Notes: a model not told the origin generated them from the letters alone. DNA of 64,000 bases from Paracyclopina nana (GCA_019096065.1 JAGUCH010000008.1:6453001-6517000), one strand, 5' to 3'; counted from the stretch's first letter, positions 43,026 through 57,391 are shown. Numbers and translations are program-made.

Positions 43026-46000
43026 CTAAGCTGGATTCTTGAACAATCTTCGTTTGCTCGAATCATATACTCTCCGGCAGAGGAATACTCGATCCGGAGC
43101 CACACGACAATTTGGCAATTGGTGGGCACGATCATACCCACCCATGGGGTCTGGTACGATTGAGGTTGAAGCAGCCACGCCTTCTTCAACCATTCGCAAA
43201 AATTTGCGATACCTGGAAAGCAATCCGGATTAGTTCAGGATCATTGACATGACTAGGATGCTCAAGCCATGTGGATTTGTGTCTTCCGCATGAGGTAAGA
43301 AGAGGGCAGACATCACTTACCTGCAATACTCATTATAGGTCATGACGTAGCACTTGTCCTCGATACAAGCTACAGAAGTGTGGTCTCGATGCCTTGATGC
43401 ATATATTTCATCCATTGTATCATACGGTTTGCGTCCGCAGTCCAAATGCTCCGGACGGTAATACCAAAATAGGCTCATACACATTTCACCTATAATTTGA
43501 AAGAGAGCTCGTGGATGAGGTCACATACTTTTTTCCAATTGAGATTTATTTTACCGTCATCTGGGTTCTCCCACAGAGCTGTGACCTTTGCGACAAAAGG
43601 TAAATCCTTTTTGCGGTTGCCTGAAGCCACAAGGATGCAGTCGCGAGGTGTGACAACGTCGCCCTCCACATGCTTCATGGAGGAGTAACAAACTCGTGAA
43701 ACTGGAGCATCCTCGTTCTGAAGATGAGAAAATGCAAATCATGATTGATGCTCAAGTTCCGCAAACTCATGTGAATGGCACCAAGGTGTTACTTACGTTT
43801 AGGTACACTTTTTGCTCATGGCCTTCACCAACCCATGACCATCCGTTGGAGTTTTTTGGAGGCCCCAAGTTCCGTTTGCTCCAAGGAACAAGTGGTCTCA
43901 TTAGCTTGGCACAAGTGACTGGATTTTTTGCCTGCTTTTTGGAGGCTGCTCCCATACCACTGGGCGGACTAGCTCGGTTCTTCGCCATGGCCAACGATTG
44001 AGGTGGAGGCCGTTCCCTTGGGCTCACACTGCTGTTTCTTGAGGATGACCTCGATGACTCTGGACTTGTTTTGTACATGTTTTTCGGCCTCTTGGGCGTA
44101 CTCGAAGGCTTCAGCAGAGTCGCTCGAGGCTTTGGAGGAGTGGACTTTTTCATGATGCCAGACTTGGCCATGGACACAGAAATGGGCGAGGCCACCATGG
44201 CCTTTTTGGAGGCTGCAGAGGCCGGGCTCTGGTCCACTTTGGGGGTGATTTTGGAGGCCAAAGGCTGCAGTGAGGTTGAAAGCTGAAGAAGGCCATTTGG
44301 CATTCCAGGATGACCTCCAGAGCTGCCACGAGGCAGTTGAGGCTGCTGGAGTCCTTTTTTCAAAGTCTTCTTGTGGACACTCCCACCAAAAGAGGAGGTT
44401 GGGATGTATTCCGGAATGTGAAGGACGGGGAGGCCGTTATTGTTGTTGTTGTTTTTCGAGGCCTTCGAGGTCTTGATGACCTCGACCTCGGGCGTCAACA
44501 CTGGAGGCTTGGGGCTCTTTGACGGCCTCGGGGAGGCCGCAGGGGCCGATACAGGAAACATGGACACCACAGGAGGCTGAGCCTTGAAGGCGGCCAAATT
44601 GGGGTTTTTGGGGCCCAAAACGGCCGTCACGCTGACCTCAGAGCCCGAAAGGGCCTTGGCAAACTCCTTGGCCGCTGTGGAGGCTGTTGATGAGGTTGGA
44701 TACTTGGCCACGGCGGCGGCCTCGGAGGCCGGAGCGAGCTTGTGAGGCTGCTTTGGCCTTCGGTAGTCTCTCAAGGCCGATTTGTTGGCATGTGGAGGCT
44801 GTGGGCTGTTCGACCCCCCCTTACCAACACCCGGGGGTCCAGCCTGAGAGTTTTTTGGAGCCGGAGGCTCCACTTGAGGCTGCAGCGTGGGAGGATGAAA
44901 ATTAAAGATGGCCGCCGAGGTCGTTGTTGAGGAGGTTGCCATTGGAGCCACTGCTGGTGGGGCAGCAGCTGTTGGAGGGGCTGGTGGGGCTGCAGCTGGA
45001 GGCGCTGAAATAGAAAAGAAATTATCACCTTTTATTCCAAAAAGTAACAGCTTCTCATTAAAGCCTTAAAAATGAGGCTAAATTGTGCTAGTTCAACTCG
45101 AGATCTGACAATGTAAGTCATGATAAAATGAAACTCAAGATTGAATGTAAAAGGATGAGTTCTGTTTCGATGAATGACCCAAGGTGACTTTTTTCAAGAG
45201 CATCTACAGAAATATTTGTAAGGATCGTGACGAACTCAAATTGCAAGGGCCCACCAACTCTTGGAATGACTGGAGAGTTTTCCTTTGAATGTTTAGCCTT
45301 GAAAAGGATTTCCTTATCGCAACTTGAGTTGAAAAATCAACTATTACACTCGTAAGAACTTTTAAAATGTGTGAATGCTAACCTAGAGCCAGGATTGGGG
45401 CTACAATCCTACCAGGATGTGAGTAGGGATATGTGTATCCTCCATAGAAGTAAGCTGATGGGGGCGGGGCCGCCACGGAGGGGGGTGGCACCATGCCCTC
45501 AGAGTTCGAAGTCACCGTAGATGTGGCCGTTGACGGATGATAAGACAAAGCCGGGGCAAGATAATAAGAACCGTATTGGGGCGGGGCCGGGGGCGGGTAC
45601 AGAGGGAATCCTCGGTAGTCAAAGGCATACGGCTGAGGTGCAAAGGGCGTGGCCTGCATGGCAGGCGGGGGCGGCGCCCCGTGGGGAGGGGTAGCTTGGT
45701 AAAATGGGTGTGGTGGGGGCGGGTAGAAGGGCGGGGCTGCGGCGGCAGCTGCAGCCGCGGCTGCAAAGTAAGGGTAGCCAGGTTGGAAAGAGGGCGGGGC
45801 TACTTGAGGAGTGGGCGTGGGCTTCACAGGTGATCCTGGATCTTTTTGACTGGGAGAGAATTCAGAATCCCTGCAGGCTGAGGTTCCAGAGGTTGCAGAG
45901 GCCGCTGATGGCCGATTGGAGGCCACAGAGGTGACCACAGTGGGCTGGACGGTGGCGGTGGGCGGGGCCGCAACGCTACTGGTGCCCCCTGGTGAGGCTG

Positions 46001-49000
46001 ATCGAATAAGTGGACCAGCAGGTTGATAAAAGCCTGAAAAAACAAAAGTTATGTAGCGCGTGCACTCAAAAAGGCGCGCGGTTTGTTTACATTTAGGTTT
46101 AGAATAACAAAGCGCAGCTCGCAGAATAAAGTAGAGCTCTAGCTTTTGATGAGTAGATCGTTCTCAAAAGAAAGTTCCAAAAACAGCCTAAAGGTGGCCG
46201 GCAGGCGTACAGTAGCACAACATCTGCACATTTTTATTATATATTATGTTATGCTAATTTTTATTTGGTATTTGGCAATTGTACCGAGAAGCCATGAACA
46301 CCTCAAAATTTCGTTCCGATCGGAGCTGTAGTTTGAGCTGAACTTTAGTAAAAGGTAAGCTGTTGTTGAGAGCGAGATACTCTCATCAAATTCAGTGCTC
46401 TAGAATAAAGTAAAATAATTTGTAAGACAAATCTCGCCATTTTAAGGCAGCCAACTTTTTAGCCCTGAGGGCTCGGTGGAAAGATAAATTGGCTCTCGGT
46501 TGGCTGGAAAAATGCATTTTTGCAGCTATTCCAAGGCCTGCAGTCTGCACTCGGTGCAAAAAATCAAACTTCTACCATACTACAGCAGGCCTTGATCAAG
46601 TGCTTCATACAGATGAGCAGGGCCCATTTTTGCAAAAAATGATTGATTCAACTCTTGATTTTAAAGGTTGGAGCCCAGGTCATGTGCTGGATATTATCCA
46701 AGTTGAAGATCATCTTGCGAGCAGCAATAAATTCGTTGCACTTTAAGACCTTATTTGGATGCTCGTGATGCCAAAGGCGCTATAAAAAACGATAAGAGCT
46801 TCTTGATGCCCGAGCTGCACTTTTTAGGGCATCATCAAATTGGCGAGGGTGTTTTTTGGCGAGAAAAAACTTTGCCTGCCTCCCAAAAAAAGTTTTTCCA
46901 TTAAATGACAATTAATTACCTTGGTGAGGCGCGAAATGAGGTTGCGGAGGCTGATGATATGTTGAGGCTGCTCCCGTAGGAAATCGAGGCCCGGATTGAG
47001 GCTGATTTCCGGTCGGAGGCTGCAGTGAGGCCAAGGCGCCTAACGGGGTGTAACGGCCGCCCGGCGCGCCATTTCCGGCTCGGGATGAACAGGTTAACCC
47101 GCCATTACTCTCATTTTGGACCTGAAAGGCAAGAATTCAATCATTATTATGAGCCTCATCAAGATCACATCTACTCTCATGATAATAATAAACAGATCGT
47201 TTCAAAATCCAAACAAACAATGAGAAAAAGGCAATTTTTATGGTCCTGTCTGAGCGTGTGTTTTTCACCACTTGTTTGCTTAACCTGCATGCTCCAGTTC
47301 TAACCAAACATAACATAATTGACCTGGCAGGAAAAACCACAATTATTTGGTGTTTTTGTGCTCAAGTGTGACTGAATAATCAAAATGTGCCAGTCATCAC
47401 TCCCATTTTGGCTTTTCAGCTGAGTGCCATTAAAACATAGACATTTCGAAACTGGGACACCCTGTGTCATCACGGAATTTTCACTGCTAGTCATAAATTA
47501 GACATAGGTGTAGAATTTCTTCCATAAGGCAGACCACATCAAGTCTCGTAAGAGAAAGCATCTTCAGTAACTCCAGTCTCACAGTGAGAAAAAGGATGCA
47601 AAGAGTGGGCCTTTTTCTACTCAGTCTCCTTTCTTTCTGCTGCCTGGAAATCCAAGCCCAGGCTCCACTAAAAGCTCCAGGTAAACAAATGCAATCTTTT
47701 GCTAAAACACTGAATTTTAACTTCCAATGGCAGATCCTGGATCTCCTCCACAAGCTGGAGCAGTGAATCCTGAGCCTCACCCAGGAGCTCCCAATGCTCA
47801 GCCTCCTCAAGCATTGGGTCAGCCTCAACAGGTTCAGCCTCCAGTGGCAGCACCCCCAACTTTGGGAGCTCACCAAGGAGTTCCAGAGGCCTCTGGAATC
47901 CCTCAAGGATCTTTGACATCACCTGGTAGCATAATTGACCAGCAACAACAACAACAGCAAACTTCGGCCCAAAGCAGCAGCAGCAACGCTGAAGTGACTC
48001 TCGGTCCCATCAGCGTTACTGAAGATACCTCTGCAACAACCATGCACCCGTGCGCGAACCACAACATTTCCACGTGTTTCCACATCATTGCTGAGCAAAT
48101 CAACAAAACTGAGGAGTTGCTGAGAATGGCAAATGAGACCTTGCTGGGGGGCATTAAAGTGGCGATGATGGGACAGGAGGTGCCCACAGTGTCGGAAAGT
48201 GTCCCGATTTCAGCCAGGGTGGAGGATGAGGGAAAGAGAAACCAGGGCAACAAAAATAATGCTGCTAAAAGGCACAAAAGAGAGACTCAGTTTTCCCCAA
48301 CTTTTGTCTTTTCGAGAGCCAAATCATCCAGAGTGGAAGGGAAGCCCAAAAAGGGGATCAATGAAGTTCTTAAGGAAACTGAGAAGGAAATAAATGAGCA
48401 GGTGAAAAAATTGGCCAAAAATGGTGGAACCACAATGACTCCTCCAGTCACAATTACCAGCCCAAAAATGCCCGAGGACTCTAAAAAGAAGAAAAATGGG
48501 CCCTTAAAAAGAGGGCATAAGAACCTGAAAGGGCAGAAAATCAAGAACAGGAAGAAAAGCAGGTCCAAGCCTAAATCTATAGAGGAATCCGAAGAATCGA
48601 GTGAGGAAACGGTGGAATCTTCTGAAGAATCAAAGGAATCCGGAACCAAAAAAGAAGGTAAGTTCCACTATCTTTAGAGCATACAAGGCTCATATAAGGT
48701 TCACTTTACTGCAGTGGAGCCAGTGACAGTGGCAGCCAGAACCCGAGATGTTCCCAAGAGAATGGAGAACCACCAGGTTCTGTCCCAACCAATGGAACCG
48801 GTTTTGACCCCATTCCCAGACAGAGTTGTGGCCATGGTCAAAAGTGTTCCGAGCTCCGATCGAGTCATGGGCGGGCCCAGTGACAGCGCTGAGCGCACGT
48901 ACATTCCCAAAAAGCACCAGTACATTCGTGAAAAACGCCAGGCTGTCCCACCATCACCAATTGCTGGAACGGCGGACCAGTTTAACAATTCAGCTGTTGT

Positions 49001-52000
49001 TCCCCTTGTGACGTCACCAACTCTAGTGACGTCATCGGCAACAGCTGAAATCAGCAGCATCCCCACACCAGCAACGCCAGCAATGGGAACATTGAATTTC
49101 GAGTCCAAGCTTGAATCGGAATTAAGTGCAGCTCCCAAGGGGCTTGTTTTGATCGTGAAGGAGCCAGGGGAATCGAATTTGATTGCAGGAGAGCAAGTCG
49201 ATGGCAACTTGAACCCGATTTCAGCTTTGGCACCAACACTGACAACAGCTACAGACAACAGCAATATCTCGAATTTGAACCTGATGGCGTCCAAAGTTGG
49301 GCTAATGAGCAATAAGATGGGGACAATGATGAATGACAGTAGCACACTAGCGCCACCTACCACAGTCAACAACCCGCCAACAATTCAACAACAAACAGCT
49401 GTCACGCCGGTCATCAGCCCAGAGGCGCAAACAGCTGCTGCTGTGGCAGTTGATGCCAATTTGGCGGGAATTTCAAATGTGCCAACAACAATAGCAGTGA
49501 TGACAGCAGCGCCAACAACAGCAACGCCACCTGTGGCAAACCTAAGCAACATTAATCAAACGTCAGCTGTTGTAACTACAGCTTGAAAATGACCTATAGT
49601 AATACATTTTTTCTTTTGACCACAAATAAAGTATGAGTAAGCTAGGAGGTTTCCATGATGATTATTTTTTTCGTGTGTGGCTTTTTGCAGGAATGCACTT
49701 TTTTAGCCACACAAAATGCGAAGAAAACAGCGGCAATTTCTCATGACATTGACAAAAATGAGAAGATAAAAAACGAAAATATGGCCATTTGCACATAGTG
49801 GAAGAGTACTGTGAAATGGATGTGTACCAACATCAGCAGTGGAAAACGGTTTTTATTGTCTGTTGAGCAGTTTTGTAAATTGCAGGTAAAAATGCCAAGC
49901 ACTCACACAACAGCGAAGCAGCCAGCTACTGCCATTGTCAACAGCAGCACACTGGGCTGAAATATGACTATTTCCCGCCATTGAAAAAAACAACCACCAA
50001 ATTCTAATGATGAATATTTAGGCCAGGAAACATGAGCATTATCAGCAAATATTGACCTAGTCTTGCTGCAATGTCAGCATTTCCTGAAAGCTTACACTAC
50101 ATCATGCTTGCGTAGCAAGATTTCAACTTTTCTCTGTGGGTCGATACCATAACTTGTAATGATGCAAAAGGAAATAAACGATTCTTTCCACTTGACACAT
50201 GAAAAGAAGCTAGAGTATTGCATGTTATTGGCATCCCACCAACAACACTGAGAAATAATCAATATGCTGCACTAGCTGCTTTAAAAAGGCATCTTGGGCG
50301 CCACAATGTCTAGACGGACTTTTCTAACGGTTTTCTTGACGCGGCCAAGTCTAGCTGCAATCTTTGGCCTATGAATATAAAGACTGATTAGGTCCACTAT
50401 TTGTCATGTTTCCCCTCATGCTAATAATATGTATAGCATTGCTGAATAATAATAAGCTGCTAGCTGAATGGTCAATATTTGTGGGACACACATCCACACT
50501 GGCCACAAAACCATCATGATCTGGGAAGAGAGAGTCATTGAAAGGCGTAACAAAAGAAAGGCGGCTTTCCCATCAACTTAAACCCCTTTTTGGATTTGTT
50601 CAGCTTGACTTGGACATGACAAGATGAGCTGGAGCATGGAAAACACACAAAAAGTCAGATAATGCGAGGGCAGGCGAGGAAGCGGAACGGTACGGCACGC
50701 GCGCACTAGCCAAAACAGGTATTTTGTAAATAAAAATGAGCCGGATCTAAATTGGGTGATTTTAAAAGTGGGTCATTTTACACTTTACACAATCTGCTTC
50801 TTGTGAGGTTAACATCCGCATCAAAAAGAGTTCTTCCCATTTATGCAGGCCACCATAAATTACATTGGCCTTTTGCACCAAATAGCCTCTTTATGTAGTC
50901 TGCTTCCCTTAGAACTATCAAATAGAGAGCTGAGAGTAGCCATAGCAGCTTCAATGCACGCTGGGGACAGATAGGCCTCAAAATCCCACAACCTCTATTT
51001 AATTTTAACTGAATTAAAGATGGTCTCTTGTGATTTTTCGAGAGGAGCTGAGAGAGGATTTTTGAGGCAGAATGCCCCAGTGTGCTAGCAAGCAACTTTC
51101 CCTCTTTCCAAGCTCCGACTTTCCAACTAACAACAGCTTCTTCTTCCACAACATCCAGTGTTCACAGTGGGTATTTTTCCGTTTAATTTTCAGCTGAAAT
51201 ACAGCCTATTTATAAAGAACTATGCCCAGTTGTGAAATTCCATGAAAATGTGCTGTTGAGGTAATTGAGAAATCTAAATGAAAGAACCGCAGAGTGCTTT
51301 CTTTGCTTAGCATAAATAATGCAAATATGCTTATTTTTGTTTGCTATAACAAGATTTAGTTGAATGTTATTATTGTGCACGGTGGAAAAAAAACACCGCC
51401 AACATTGCAGTGTGTATGCGTAGTAAACGATTTTTAAGAAATCTCTCACGTACCGAAAATATGGTGGCACAGTGGACAATTTGAAAATATTGGTCTACAA
51501 TACACATGCACAGTTGCAGATAAATGGGCTTTTCTAGTAATGTCGCACATCTTGTAAAGTGTATATAAAAAATTGTAGGATACTACTACATTTAGCACGA
51601 TAGGAGAAAAAGTCCCCAATTGAGTTCGCTACTACATCTATGCATTTTTAAGGGGTTAATTCCCCAGTGTGGAAAAAGCAAGCTGAAAAAAGGCTGCATA
51701 ATTTTGCATATGTCACTTTTTCACTGAATCATGCTGTTTTTTGCCAGCATCTTTCCGCAGCATAAAAAATATTTCGCGCAAAAAATTGGGTGGGAAAAAA
51801 GAAAAAGAAATTGTTGACAGTTTCCCTTTCAATGTCCATGAATGAATTTGTTTACAATTTCCCCTCATGGCTGAAAACACAATGGGCAAAATGGACTGTA
51901 AAATGTCATGAATTTTAGGACTAATAGGAAATCCGGTTTGGATTTCTAATGGAAATAAAACAATTCCATGATGGCAAATTGATCCAAATTGCAGGGATTG

Positions 52001-55000
52001 CTTCAGCTACTTTAATGATGCTAAAGCCATCATTTTTCATGGGAGCAACACAAGTCAGCTGTACATGAACTGGGCCTTAAAAGATCTCGAGTAGAAGAAG
52101 AAGAAATCGTCCCTGAAAAGAACGAAAAAACTTTCACTACACACACACACACACAGAATGCAGCTTTAAAGTGAATTCACAAAAGCCAAAAGCTAGCCAA
52201 CAGAAAATGCTACCAAACAAAACAACAAACAGCTGGATATTACAGTAGCAAAAAAGGTATTGAATTTTCAATTGGTACATTTCCTCACACCATGTATTTT
52301 TCACAATTTTTTAGGATATCAAAATCTATTTTTATATTATTCACATGATTTTAAAGGATTTAAGGAAATAATGCTGGCTAGTCACGTGACCACCACGTGG
52401 TTTTTCAAAGTGGTTCAACCATCTAATAATCATTTTAATCTGCATTATAATGATACCAAGATTGCTTCTTAAAAGTTCAAAAACATGTTTTTGCCTCCTT
52501 TTAAAAGTGTTTTGTTAATTAACCTGTGCAATTAGTCATGGCATTTTCTCTAATGAGTTCTCATAGTTGCAATTATGCCTTCATTTTTTGGGATTCACGC
52601 TCAGATAGCAGCACACAATTGGCAATTCACTTGCTTCAAATAAGCAAAAATATTGTAGCAAAAATGATTCTAGCAGAGAAAAGGCCAAATGCCGAGAAAT
52701 GGCCTTTGAAAACTTTCTGGACATTTACAACTGCCAAAAGATCTTAACTTGTGCAATATCCAATAAAGTAATGGAGTCTTCAATGGAAGAACTTAACCTA
52801 CATTCAGCCATATTTTGTTGCATCACTATTTTACAGGGAGCTTTGAAATAGCTGGTTTGCATCTTGCTATGTAACTCCATTCAGCTGACTAATTTTCAAT
52901 CGATGCTTTGACATGGATGAGACAATAAAGGTGAAAAAACCAACTGAGCCAATTGACATTTGCATTGATCTTTACAGAAAAAGTCACACGCCTAAATTGT
53001 CATAACTTGGCTATTCAGTCTAGTTCCCTTATAGACCTTTTAAGAATTACTTTGAGTAAATGAATTGATAAATGATGACAGCATTTCTTTTTCACGTTTC
53101 TAGTACAACATTGATAACTGATGTCCAGCTTTAAAATTGGGAGAAGTTTTTGTATTATTGCCATGCTTAGCTTTCAAATTGTTAACTTTGCTCTGGAGTT
53201 CCATTTTGAGAAATGATTTAAATCAAGGCCATCACTTAGTTATGACAGCTAATGTGAAAGAAATCAAACTAAGCCAAGAGGTCATTTGAGATTCCAGATG
53301 ATCTTTACAAAAAGATGTACTATAAAGTTTGGCTTCTTGTCAAATAACACCCATATTGGGAAGATTGGTGGTCAAAAAAGGAGGTGGGAGGTTATTTGTC
53401 AGAATTGCTTAGTGTGCCTTCTACGCAGTGAATCCCAAGAAATCTATCTTCTTCATGGCTTAGCTAGCACGAATTGAAAAGTACCATAATTAAAGGCAGT
53501 TTCAGCTGGAGGAAAGAAAAAACTAGATTTGGACCAACAGAAAAAGAAAACAGAGAGCAAATCAACCGAGTAAAAAATGCCCAGTTCAAAAGATCATTAA
53601 TCAGAATTTGAGCTGAAAAGAAATGTTGGCAATTTATTGAGCCACTCTCTGCTAACATCAGACCTTGAGTTGTGCAACTTTCTCGATTTTGAGAAGCACA
53701 CTGGGGCAGCTGAGAGGGTAAAAAGGTCAACAGAGCCTCCAAGTGATTTATTACAATCAATTCAAATTTCAAAGGAGGCAAAACAAAGAAACCTTCAACA
53801 CTTTTTGTCCTTTTTTTGTGAAATTGGCCTTTTTCCCTTAAATCTGACCTTTTTTAGCCAATTAGTGTCCACAGTGAGGCAAGAAAAAAATCGAGTTTTC
53901 CAGCAGAAGCAAAAACAAAAGCGAACGTGACGTGGCATGATGATTTTCTGTGAACTCTATTTGCCAAATAAGAGCCATGTCACCAAAAATCATTGTGTAA
54001 AAGCCAAAATTCTGCTAAAACAACAACAACAACAACAACTGCACAATTGGCAGCTGCCAACACTGCAAACACAAAATTAGAAAAAAGACCACCTGGATAT
54101 GGTGTATTCAAGTTTAATGAAAGTTCCGAATTTTATGACTATTGGGCCGACTAGGTTGGTGGTCCAAAACAGGCGAATTTGACTGGAAAAGTTGCTCACC
54201 AGGTGGCGCCACTTTCATACTAATTACAGCCTTTTCCCACATTAATATCAAAAACTTTACACATTGAGATTGCTCCAACAGTACACCACCTGTCGATAAC
54301 AAATAGCGTACTTGATATCAGCTTTGACCTTAGTTTTGAACCACAATGCAGTGTATCACATACACAGCTTGATGATAAATTGTGATACGAAAACTAAATT
54401 CCATTTGCATTTTTGCACGTACGGCTGCATCATGTTGACATTTCAACAGCAAACTTTCACATACATATGATGAAAGATTAATTAGCCAGTGTTTAACAGC
54501 GAAAAACGATAGCTAAAAACGCCCAAATTGCGAGAAAAACGGCTTCCAGTGTGCTGGTCATGGCGCGGCACGCCAACCAAAATGCAAAATGCCTGCCCAC
54601 GTGTCCTAGTTCGCCTAGACTTTGAACAAAAGCAAATGAACACACAATGGGTCAATCGCAAGTATCTACAACCAGTTTATTGCGCCTGTCATGGCGCGGC
54701 ACGGCCTAAAACAAGAAACGTAAATAAAGCGTCTTGGCGCGGCACGCCTACACACGTGGCCTAGCAGCTAATGTAAACAACTGAAGTTTGGCTTACCTGC
54801 TGGTCATCTGCGACAGATCTGGGCACGACAGCAGTTGTCGTTGAAATGGTCTCAAACCGATGCTGAATCACTTGATACATGCCAGCCACACTCCTGCCGT
54901 CGACAATGACGTCCACCTTGTTCATTTCGGTCTTCAAGGCCATCGGATTCGAGCTTGAGGCCGAATTCGGCCTTAGTCGAGCGCCCTCAGTAGTGATTTC

Positions 55001-57391
55001 CTCAATTTCAGATTCACTGCTCGAGCCAGAGGCTGAGCTAGAGGATGACGAGGATTCAACCACTCGCAAAATCTTGGCCTTTTTCTGCCCCTTGGGCCTA
55101 GACTGGTGGCCTTCGTGGCTGCGCTTCTTGGGAGGCAACTTGGAGGAAGCCATCTCTTTGGCCTTTAACGCGTCTGAGGCTTTGAGAATGAACACATTCT
55201 GCTCCTTGTTCCCACTGCCGTTGCTCGCCTTTTTGGCCTTGTTGGCCTTGGCCTTTTTCATCGCACTAGCAATGAGCTGAGATTTGATTCTCTCATCTTC
55301 GATTTCAAAAATGATTTGGCGGGGCTCAGGCTTGGCCTTTTCGGCCTTGGCAGCAGCCTTCTTGGCCTTTTCCGCCTTTTTCAAATTGGCCTTCGCTTGA
55401 CTGGGTGAGTATGGAACCAAGGCAGTGGCCAGACTTTCAGCCTTTGGCTTTTCCTGAGCATAACTGGCTGACATGATGGCCGAAGCGTTGAGGCTGGCCA
55501 GCCGTTTCTTTACAATCATGTCCTTAAAGTCCAGCTTGAACTCGTCCTTTTTGGCCTTTTTCCGTGGCATAGGTGTCTTCTTGGCCTTCACTAATTCCAC
55601 CTCAGATTCACTGGAGCTGTCTTCACTTTCACTTGTGCTCGTCGTATCACTTTGGTTTTTGCTGTAAATCGGCTGACTGGCCTTCTTCTTGGCCTTCTTC
55701 TGGCCTTTACTGCTCCCTTTCTTCACTTTGCTTGAATTCACTTTTGCAGTGGTGGCCAGCATTTGGTCTTCATCGAAGGACTCTCTGACAACTGGAGGGG
55801 AAGACTCACTGCTGGCCTTCGAGGCCTTCAATGCGGCCTTCAAGGAGCTCAAAGGCTGCTCGTTGTCATACATGAAATGAACCATGGCTGCTGCATTCAA
55901 CGAGGCGGCCCTTCTCGGTGGAGCCCCCCAAAATCCAGATTTTTGCATCAGCTTCAGCTTGGCCTGGGCAGCCTTCACTTTGTCCTTTGCAGTGGCCTTT
56001 TTCTTCACAATTACCTTTTTGGCTTTTCGTGCTGTTGGCTTGCTTTTAGTTTTACTGTCGATTTCCGACTCTGAGTCGGATGAAGATGATTCTGACGAGG
56101 ACTTTTGGACGACAGCAGCCTTTTTGGCCTTGGTGGCCTTCGTGGTCTTTGGTGCTGGCCTTTTCCTACTAATTGGCTTCTTATTTCTCTGATTGGTCAC
56201 AACAGACTTCACCACATCTTCAGTGTCACTTTCAGCCTCATCATCAGAAGAAACGATGACTGCCTTTTTGGCCTTTGCTGCACTGATACGACCTTGCGCA
56301 GCCTTTGCAGCAGAGCCCCTTGATGGCTTGGCTGTTTTCTTTTTGACTGGCGTGGATTCAACTTCAGAGTCTGATTCGTCATCAGTGGAAGAAGTCACAA
56401 CAGTTTTTGCACCACCGGCCTTTGTGGTGGCCTTTTTGGCCTTTTTGTTGTTGGCAGCTGGCACTTTTCTCTTTGTGACTGCTGGGCTCTTCTTGCTGTC
56501 CAATTCTTCATCAGAAGAATTCACAGACTTATCGGCCTTTTTGGACTTGACAGCACTCGCTGCCGAGGCCATGCTTTTGGCCTTTGGCACAGTGGCCTTT
56601 TTTGCCTCAGCTGACGAAGATGACTTTTTGGGACTTTTACTAGGAGATGTTGTTACTTTCTTTTTCGCAGTTATCGGCTGCTCTTCATCAGATGATGGCT
56701 CTTTGGCCTTGCTCCCAGCTGTCCTTTTCTTGGCAGGTGAGCCACTTGACTTTAATGATTTGGCCTTTGTGGCCTTACCGGCTTCACTTTTTGCTGGTGA
56801 AGTTTTCTTGCTGGAAGCAGGAGGAGACTTTTTGGCCTTTGCCACTGGCTTTTTCTTGGTCTTCTCATCGCCACTCTCGTCATCCTCATTCGAGTCCTTA
56901 TTCGCGACCTTTGACACCGCGGCCTTTTTGGCCGCCTTCGCCACCTTCTTGGCCTTTGCTGGCTTTTTCTTGGTCTCCTCTTTCTCACCATCACTGTCTT
57001 CGGAGCTCTCAACGGCCTTTGCCGATTTCTTGGCCTTGGACGCGTTTTTGGCCTTTGGAGGTCGTTTCTTGCCCTTGGGCTCTTCATCACTCTCCTCGGC
57101 GGAACTTTCGGCCTTTTTGGCCTTACCAGCTGCCTTTTTCACTTTTGCCACTACCACCGCCTTTTTGCCCACTGGGCGGCCCTTGGCCTTCGTAACGGCC
57201 TTTTTCGCGAGCCTCTTGACAGCCACCACTTTTTTGGCCTTGCTGGCCTTCACTTCCTTGGGTTTTGGCTTGGCCGCAGCCTTCTTGGCGCCGGCCACAG
57301 GCTTTTTCTTGACGGCACCCATGATTTGACGGGTGTAACGAGTGACTCGTTCGCCTTGTTCACTCGGGCTCGTCGCCCGTCCAACTAACAT
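43026..57391 (-). CDS. wge: BAH-domain chromatin protein, Winged eye / BAHCC1-like
   Basis: Seven exons in phase: 54797-57391, 46920-47121, 45383-46033, 43797-45004, 43555-43717, 43321-43489 and 43026-43212, giving 1724 aa. The first exon (865 codons) is Lys/Ala/Ser-rich, with dozens of A-K-K-A blocks and acidic Ser clusters, like a linker-histone tail. It also holds two copies of an A-S-L-N-A motif followed by a short conserved helix. The middle is Pro/Ala/Gln-rich with a poly-Ala tract. The C-terminus (about 1553-1724) is a BAH domain with [16 protein letters not shown] and C-I-E-D-K-C-Y-V, close to Winged eye/BAHD1/BAHCC1, which act in silencing and histone-mark reading. The link between the first exon and the rest, across a 7.7-kb intron, is inferred from matching phase-0 sites and the family layout. 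The start could also be the Met at 57322. Confidence 0.8.
47596..49586 (+). CDS. Nested secreted low-complexity protein
   Basis: Three exons (47596-47680, 47734-48657, 48715-49586) join in phase to give 626 aa, and AATAAA follows at about 49624. A strong signal peptide (about 1-21) is followed by a Pro/Gln-rich segment, a small region with two Cys and N-glycosylation sites, a Lys-rich segment with K-R-x-K-R and a run of Glu/Ser, then a Ser/Thr/Ala/Pro-rich C-terminus. Basic sites (R-H-K-R and R-E-K-R) could be cut by furin-type proteases. It lies wholly inside the first intron of the Winged-eye-like gene on the opposite strand. Composition suggests an extracellular-matrix, cuticle or mucin-like protein; no family was recognised. 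Confidence 0.75.
49630..54796. other. Remainder of large wge intron, no gene seen
   Basis: AT-rich DNA with only short chance ORFs. It contains a CA microsatellite (about 52138-52156), a (CAA)n run (about 54021-54039), and three copies of a GC-rich motif near the first wge exon. Confidence 0.55.
54559..54748 (+). repeat. Three copies of a GGCGCGGCACG motif
   Basis: CATGGCGCGGCACGCC at 54559, CATGGCGCGGCACGGCC at 54690 and TTGGCGCGGCACGCC at 54734, in otherwise AT-rich intron DNA. CACGTG E-box-type sequences lie close to two of them. Confidence 0.7.

Noticed and set aside
56193..57329. 378-aa plus-strand ORF opposite the first wge exon
   Set aside because: It is the antisense shadow of A-K-K-A codons, giving a Phe/Leu/Ala/Ser-rich artefact.
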